NCBI RefSeq assembly: GCF_041734735.1
Contig: NC_134905.1
Coordinates: forward strand, 448,705 to 512,704
Source of the DNA: Babylonia areolata
Taxonomy: Eukaryota; Mollusca; Gastropoda; Neogastropoda; Buccinidae
Length of the DNA stretch: 64,000 nucleotides
Direction of reading: 5' to 3'
In this document: one piece after another, positions 58,796-64,000 of the stretch
Layout of the letters: every line of letters starts with the position of its first letter
How positions within the stretch are numbered: position 1 is the first letter of the stretch
Notes under the pieces: generated by a model
What the model saw: only the letters and a program-made list of their open reading frames with translations
Databases searched by the model: none
What the model was told of the DNA's origin: nothing
Position numbers and translations under genes: made by a program

Positions 58796-59429
58796 ACCTG
58801 CCATTTGAGGCCTCCCTTACCGGTCCCTGGCTGAGACGCGGTGTGCACACTTCTCTCTCTCTCCCTCTTCACCTCTTTCTGCCCCTCTCTGATACATCGT
58901 GTACATCACAAGGAAGAACCCACCAGAATCCATCCCAGCTACATTCAGTAGGAGATCATCAAACCTGTGCTCTTTCACAAGTCACCAAAGCACTCTCCCA
59001 TAACTACACAAATATAAGGTAACCCCCCCTCCCCTGCACCCACCCCACCCTCAGGCCGGGTCAGAAACCCCCTCACCCCCACAACCCCCCCCCCCCCCGC
59101 CCCCCGACGCCTCCCCCCTTCCAACACACACGCCTGAAAAAGTACCACATACTTCCAACAACACACAAAAACGTCAAAAGAAAAAACCACACCAAAAAAG
59201 ACTACTCCCTCTCTGCTCTGACCTGCAGCAAACAAAGAAAAAGGCACCACCATACTGTCTCTTTCTCTCCTCTCCCTCACCTCACCTCCACCTCCCTGTA
59301 GACATACACAAAGAGAATTAAGACACTGGCACCCTTCCTCACCCCTTCACGCCCCCAACCCAAGTTAAAGCCAACAGACCCTACCCCCCCCCACACCCCC
59401 CCCCCCACACCGCCAACCCCCCACACCTC

Positions 59430-59681
59430 TCAGTTCTGTCGTCGACAGATGCTGGGGTCCACAGCGGCAGGGGGTGAGGTGGTGGAGGTGTTGGTGGTGG
59501 TGGAGGAGGGGGCGGGTTTGAGGTCCTTGATCTGCTTGATGAGATAGGCCTTCTCGTCGTTGAACTGCTCATCCTCGCTGCGGTCCGTATGGAACTTGGT
59601 CAGGAAGTCCACTAGTTTGTCCTTGTTCCTCAACAGGATGTCCAGGATTGGCTGGGGCTTGCTGGGGTTGGCCACAAACAC
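59430..59681 (-). CDS. CAB39: CAB39 terminal coding exon
   Basis: 84 codons including [23 protein letters not shown], then [20 protein letters not shown] and [16 protein letters not shown], ending in a Ser/Thr-rich tail ([18 protein letters not shown]) and SICRRQN. Acceptor cccaccag precedes 59681. Eleven partial copies of the acceptor plus first 15 coding bases lie in the intron just upstream on the sense strand. Confidence 0.96.
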   Translation of the reverse strand: MFVANPSKPQPILDILLRNKDKLVDFLTKFHTDRSEDEQFNDEKAYLIKQIKDLKPAPSSTTTNTSTTSPPAAVDPSICRRQN

Positions 59682-61789
59682 CTGGTGGGGACATTGTGTC
59701 AGTCAGTTAATTACAGTCACTGTTGGCCACAAACACCTGGTGGGGACGTTGTGTCAGTTAATTACAGTTACTGTTGGCCACAAACACCTGGTGGGGACGT
59801 TGTGTCAGTTAATTACAGTTACTGTTGGCCACAAACACCTGGTGGGGACGTTGTGTCAGTTAATTACAGCTACTGTTGGCCACAAACACGTGGTGGACAC
59901 ATTGTGTCAGTCAGTTAATTACAGTTACTGTTGGCCACAAACACCTGGTGGGGACGTTGTGTCAGTTAATTACAGTCACTGTTGGCCACAAACACCTGGT
60001 GGGGACGTTGTGTCAGTTAATTACAGTTACTGTTGGCCACAAACACCTGGTGGGGACGTTGTGTCAGTCAGTTAATTACAGTTACTTACAGCTACTGTTG
60101 GCCACAAACACCTGGTGGGCACGTTGTGTCAGTCAGTTAATTACAGTTACTGTTGGCCACAAACACCTGGTGGGGACGTTGTGTCAGTCAGTTAATTACA
60201 GCTACTGTTGGCCACAAACACCTGGTGGGACACATTGTGTCAGTCAGTTGATTACAGTTAATTACAGTTACTTACAGCTACTGTTGGCCACAAACACCTG
60301 GTGGGAGGGGTGGGGGGGAGACACTGTTGGTCAGTTACATGGAAGAATGGATATGGATACTTATACAGCACCTATCCTCGGTCAGAGACCAAGCTCTATG
60401 CACTTTACAAACAACGGAGTCATTTTCACAACAGCCTGCCTACCTGGGTAGAGGTGACTGATGGCTGTCATTGGGCGCTCATCATTCCCTGAATCATTCA
60501 ACCATGAAAGGGGTTCAGGCACAAGCACACACACCACACACCCCCCTCCCCCACCCCCCTGACCTTGAAGACGTGGAAGGCCTCAAACTGGATGTTGTGT
60601 GACTTTTCCTTCAACATGGTCATCATCACCACCCACACACACCCCTCCCCCACACCCCTGACCTTGAAGACGTGGAAGGCCTCAAACTGGATGTTGCGTG
60701 ACTTTTCCTTCAACATGGTCATCATCACACATCACCCACACACACCCCTCCCCCACCCCCCTGACCTTGAAGACGTGGAAGGCCTCAAACTGGATGTTGT
60801 GTGACTTTTCCTTCAACATGGTCATCATCACCACCCACACACACCCCTCCCCCACCCCCCTGACCTTGAAGACGTGGAAGGCCTCAAACTGGATGTTGTG
60901 TGACTTTTCCTTCAACATGGTCATCATCACACATCACCCACACACACCCCTCCCCCACCCCCCTGACCTTGAAGACGTGGAAGGCCTCAAACTGGATGTT
61001 GCGTGACTTTTCCTTCAACATGGTCATCATCAGCTTCAGGTTGTCGGGACTGCTGATGTAGCGCGTCATGATGGTGAAGTTATGTCGATCCAACAGCATC
61101 TCTCCTAGCAACTGTCGCACCAAACACGTCAGTCTGTCAGTATGTCGGGTAATAATCACCATCAACACAGCTACCACAATTCTTATGGATGATAACCTCT
61201 TTGCAGAAAAAAACATTCAATTTTTTTTTTTTTTTTTTTTTTTTGAAAAAAGAAAAGAAAACAAAAAAATACGCAGAAGCTTCTTTCCAACATCTTTAAA
61301 AGCCTCTCAAATATAGGAAATAAATTTACCCCCCCTTTACAAACAACAAATGAGCAACAGATTATATTTTCAACTCATTAAGCCCTGCACCTGAGCAATG
61401 CTTTCACGTCGAAATTAGATCCAATTAAAAAAAGAAACAACAGTTTTCAAGTTCCAGTGTATGCACAGACTGCAGGCAAAAGGAGCCAGCTACTATGGTA
61501 TTTCAGGCTGTGTCCGCTCGTCAATATGGAGGGAAAAAACAAAACACTGATTGATTTAAGGATAGTAATAACTGCACATACACACACACACAAACATATG
61601 GAGATACACACACGCACACACCCACCCACACACACCACACACACACAACCAGAGTCAGTTCACCTTGAGTGCCTGTCTACGAGTGACGTAGTTGTCTGAC
61701 TGCAGGAGCCTCTGGTAGTGGGTGAAAAACGTGTCGTAGTTCTTCTCCAGAAACTCTGCAGACAGCACCTTGTGCCTGGTGATCAGGTC
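59430..61789 (-). CDS. CAB39: CAB39 (MO25), C-terminal three coding exons, partial at 5' end
   Basis: Joined on the - strand: 61789-61664, 61111-60968, 59681-59430, giving 126+144+252 nt and 173 residues with stop; all junctions are phase 0. The protein reads [19 protein letters not shown]..., [20 protein letters not shown]..., [20 protein letters not shown]..., matching the C-terminal half of MO25-alpha (341 residues in human). Family knowledge: a helical-repeat cytoplasmic scaffold that locks STRAD and LKB1 in an active complex and also activates MST/OSR-type kinases. The N-terminal half lies beyond 64000. The tail after [10 protein letters not shown] is extended by a Ser/Thr/Pro-rich stretch of about 20 residues absent from the human protein. 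It converges with TBL1XR1. Confidence 0.96.
59668..60310 (-). repeat. 51-bp tandem array carrying copies of the CAB39 last-exon acceptor and first codons
   Basis: gttggccacaaacacctggt (+ strand) begins at 59668 (real exon edge) and again at 59722, 59773, 59824, 59875, 59930, 59981, 60032, 60097, 60152, 60207 and 60283. On the sense strand each is cccaccag followed by gtgtttgtggccaac; the copy at 59875 has lost the AG (cac). Filler: ttgtgtcagttaattacagt tact. Confidence 0.96.
60505..61030 (-). repeat. ~101-bp tandem array carrying copies of the CAB39 penultimate exon 3' half and donor
   Basis: gaccttgaagacgtggaagg (+ strand) begins at 60561, 60660, 60763, 60862 and 60965 (real). Each copy includes the last ~60 exon bases, the donor and a (CA)n/C-rich intron piece. 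Spacings alternate 99, 103, 99, 103. Confidence 0.96.
60968..61111 (-). CDS. CAB39: CAB39 penultimate coding exon
   Basis: 48 codons: [48 protein letters not shown], nearly identical to vertebrate MO25. Acceptor tgcgacag precedes 61111; donor gtcagg follows 60968. The 3' half of the exon and its donor are repeated four more times in the downstream intron. Confidence 0.96.
61310..61660. other. intron sequence without recognised element
   Basis: CAB39 intron (61112-61663) with a T run at 61219-61244, A-rich sequence and short (CA)n at 61575-61650. Nothing else recognised. Confidence 0.5.
61664..61789 (-). CDS. CAB39: CAB39 exon (antepenultimate coding exon)
   Basis: 42 codons from [19 protein letters not shown] to [10 protein letters not shown]. 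In human the same exon boundary lies before DLLTRHKLLS. Acceptor cctccag precedes 61789; donor gtgaac follows 61664. A (CA)n tract on the + strand abuts the acceptor, so the polypyrimidine role is filled by GT/T-rich sequence on the sense strand. Confidence 0.95.
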
Positions 61790-61794
61790 CTGGA

Positions 61795-61856
61795 GGACAC
61801 ACACACACACACACACACGCACACACACACGCACGCACACACACACACACACACAT

Positions 61857-61895
<39 letters not shown>

Positions 61896-61912
61896 CACAC
61901 ACACACATATAA
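61795..61912. repeat. (CA)n microsatellite at the CAB39 acceptor
   Basis: About 115 bases of CA with occasional G, directly upstream (sense strand) of the exon starting at 61789; on the sense strand it is (GT)n leading into cctccag. Confidence 0.95.
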
Positions 61913-61924
61913 ATGTGAAGTGAT

Positions 61925-62150
61925 GGCCAAAGGGTAACATCCACTTGGAAGCAAGAGAATCTGAGCACACTAGTTCGAATCCTGCCACAGTCGCCAGTAT
62001 TTTCTCCCCCTCCACTAGACCTTGAGTGGTGGTCTGGACGCTAGTCATTCAGATGAGACGATAAACCGAGGTCCCAGGATGCACTTAAAAATGCACATAA
62101 AAGCACCCATGACAACAAAATGGGTTGTCCCTGACAAAATCCTGTTAAAA
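61925..62150 (+). mobile_element. SINE family A2, alternative tRNA-like head, sense copy
   Basis: Head: gatggccaaagggtaacatc and ctagttcgaatcctgcc (B box). Middle: cagtattttctccccctcca, ccttgagtggtggtctggac, gatgagacgataaaccgagg, then gacaaaatcctgtt and an A-rich end. Its middle is shared with family A but the head is different. Confidence 0.78.
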
Positions 62151-62704
62151 AAAAACAACAACCCACTTCAACAGGAAAACAAATAAACGTGCAGGCAGAA
62201 ATAAATAGGAAAAAATGGGTGGGCGCTCTCAGTGTAGCGACGCGTTCTCCCTGAGGTGAGCAGTCCTAATTTCACACAGAAAAATCTGTTGTGACAAAGA
62301 AAGAGAAATACAAATACAACTATATGTACAGACAGATATATGGACAGACCGACAGAAAGAAACATATGTAACTCCTTCACCGCCATAGGCGACTACAACT
62401 GACTAAACAGTGCACCGCAATCGGCGACTTTAGTTGACATGGAAGAAAGACCATTTTTCACACCGTAACAAACTTCAACAGCTGCAGCCAGTTTCCAGCC
62501 AATAGAACAATAGAACCCTGACCCTAACCATAACCTTTGCCCCCTGACAGAGTTTGAAGTGGACAAGTCCAGTGTGTTGTTTTGACATGAACGGAAACCT
62601 GTGACTGAGAACATCTAGTCTACAATACTTGGTGCTGGGGGAGCTTTTTTCAATTTCACACACAAACTTGGTGCTGAAATGTATATATCTATCAATCTAC
62701 CTCT

Positions 62705-62845
62705 TTCGAAAAGTTTCAGTTTCAGTTTCAGAAGCTCAAGGAGGCGTCACTGCGTTCGGACAAATCCATATACGCTACACCACATCTGCCAAGCAGATGC
62801 CTGACCAGCAGTGTAACCCAACGTGCTTAGTCAGGCCTTGAGAAA
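62705..62845 (-). mobile_element. SINE family A, 3' tail, reverse
   Basis: gtttcagtttcagtttcaga, aggaggcgtcactgcgttcg, atacgctacaccacatctgc and agatgcctgaccagcagtgt. Head absent. The adjoining 62845-63080 is A/T-rich low complexity. Confidence 0.85.
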
Positions 62846-63095
62846 TAATTAAAAAATTTTTTTTTTTAAATAAATAATAATAATAGATAAATACATAAAA
62901 AAAAGAACTACTACTACTAAAAATAATAATACGTAGAAGGCACAAAAACTTGATGAAGTCAACTATAGGCGTACAAAAAAAAAAATAATAAAAAAATTTA
63001 AAAAAATAAAATAAAAAGATAAATAAATAAATAAATAAATAATAATAATATAATAAAAAAAATTAATAAAAGTTTAAACAATAAAACAACAAAAT
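62846..63095. repeat. A/T-rich low-complexity tract
   Basis: AAT/AAAT-type simple sequence, possibly grown from the A-rich 3' end of the neighbouring SINE. No gene. Confidence 0.7.
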
Positions 63096-63249
63096 TTGCA
63101 GGTATATGTCCTGAACGTATCATGGCCAGAACATCAGGACTGTGCAGAATGTACAAGACAACTCGCAGACTGGACATACATCTTTTTTCAAACATTTTTA
63201 AAATTCCATCTTTACATGTCAACATTTTACAACAATAATAACAACAACA

Positions 63250-63335
63250 TGGATAAACAGACTGACAGACAGACTGACAGACAGACTGACAGACAGACTG
63301 ACAGAGAGACTGACAGACAAACTGACAAAGAGACT
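63250..63335. repeat. 12-bp tandem repeat gactgacagaca
   Basis: About seven units of agactgacagac with late drift. Confidence 0.9.
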
Positions 63336-63610
63336 ACTGGACTATACATAGGCTGGTTATTATCATAGCGTGTTGTCATTTATTTCTTAACATTTTATAC
63401 AAACTGTTCAGGACCTTAAAGTGTGTTCACATTAAGTGGGTTTGTAAGTACATCTGCCAACAGCCTCATAAAACAGCTGTCGATTTCTGGCAGAGAGAGG
63501 ACACCGGCTCTCAAGGCAACGGCTGAAGCAGCAGAAAACAGTTCCAGCTGGATCTGGTCGAGGACGAATGAAAGTAAACTTCACAAAGATTAAATTTCCC
63601 TACTCGAACT

Positions 63611-63895
63611 AGGCATACGATGGCTCAGTGGTTAAAACGTCTACCAGAAAAGGGGACTCAGTTCTGAAGTGGCGACCACCCTGGAGGCGCAGGTTCGAAC
63701 CTGCTGAGGACCATGTTGGGGAAAAAAGAAAAGGCGGCAATACAAGGGCATCCAGGAGTCATGACCTGGGTGCAGCCCGGCCCTCTTAGAGTGTAAGGAG
63801 TTAAGGGCCAAAACACCTGACTGAGGGGGGCTTCTTCTCTGAAGACCTTGTGCTGTCCTGTCCAGCTCTCCCTAGAGTTTCTTATCACTGTTCAC
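63611..63895 (+). mobile_element. tRNA-derived SINE, family E
   Basis: A-box-like gatggctcagtggttaaaac at about 63618 and B box ggttcgaacc at 63692-63701, followed by an unrelated body (agtcatgacctgggtgcagc, ctctccctagagtttcttat). The spacing between boxes (about 65 bases) and the extra bases rule out a functional tRNA. It ends where the CAB39 donor-edge repeats begin. Confidence 0.65.
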
Positions 63896-63898
63896 AGT

Positions 63899-64000
63899 AA
63901 GGCATCCCAAGGCCACTGACCTTGAAAGTGGAGAAGGCACTGGACTAAGGCATCACAAAGCCACTGACCTCGAGGACAGAGAAGGCATCTTAAGGCATCC
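63899..64000 (-). repeat. 45-48-bp tandem units with CAB39 donor-edge-like sequence, cut by window end
   Basis: aaggcatc starts at 63899, 63947 and 63992. On the - strand the units read AFSTFK followed by gtcagtgg and DAFSVLE followed by gtcagtgg, resembling the exon end DAFATFK that precedes DLLTRH in MO25. The upstream sequence of neither unit continues the protein, so the real exon should lie beyond 64000. Confidence 0.55.

Larger units (their letters stand above)
50800..59429 (-). other. probable CAB39 3' UTR / downstream region
   Basis: No convincing coding exon was found here on either strand. It holds old tandem repeats (50.8-51.25 kb), a 42-bp array (52531-52935), dispersed repeats (53.4-54.07 kb), a SINE (54288-54540), CT-rich simple sequence (55.5-55.8 kb), a 46-bp array (56170-56665), 58-bp and ~40-bp arrays (57405-57880) and another SINE (58540-58795). 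Assignment to CAB39 rests on strand composition only. Confidence 0.3.

Overview
The window comes from an intron-rich, repeat-dense animal nuclear genome, most likely a mollusc and probably a gastropod. That lineage call is an inference: it rests on the very high load of (GT)n/(CA)n microsatellites, minisatellites and several tRNA-headed SINE families, and on invertebrate-like versions of two conserved genes. All coordinates were read by hand from the sequence. No virus-like element was recognised.

Two protein genes can be read with confidence, and they converge. On the + strand, 14 coding exons between 10553 and 44624 encode a complete 492-residue TBL1XR1/ebi protein (LisH, F-box-like region, WD40 propeller), a subunit of the NCoR/SMRT corepressor complex. 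Every exon junction has GT..AG ends and the frame closes exactly. On the - strand, the last three coding exons of CAB39 (MO25, the LKB1-STRAD scaffold) lie between 61789 and 59430; its 5' exons are beyond the right edge. The two genes have no known functional coupling. They meet tail to tail near 50.1-50.8 kb, where a + strand AATAAA, two - strand AATAAA signals and a flip in strand composition coincide.

Layout: 1-7.0 kb is repeats, SINEs and a LINE tail. 7.0-8.6 kb is a repeat-poor stretch with a palindromic CRE, a plausible promoter area for TBL1XR1. 10.5-44.6 kb is TBL1XR1 with introns full of minisatellites, SINEs and LINE fragments. 44.6-50.1 kb is its likely 3' UTR. 50.8-59.4 kb is the probable CAB39 3' UTR or intergenic DNA. 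59.4-64 kb is the CAB39 3' coding part with tandem arrays in its introns.

The most unusual signal is that many minisatellites are anchored on splice junctions and copy the exon edge together with its splice site. Cases are TBL1XR1 coding exon 2 acceptor (72-bp duplication, in frame), exon 5 donor, exon 10 donor (17-bp duplication), exon 11 acceptor (118-bp period, three decoys), and in CAB39 the last-exon acceptor (eleven decoys, ten keeping AG), the penultimate-exon donor (four decoys) and an apparent donor array at the right edge. This repeatedly creates decoy splice sites next to real ones. Other points of interest are a composite retroposon of about 870 bp with a 14-bp target-site duplication, a tandem array of SINE tRNA-like heads, and a 48-bp minisatellite that shares its core with a SINE tail.
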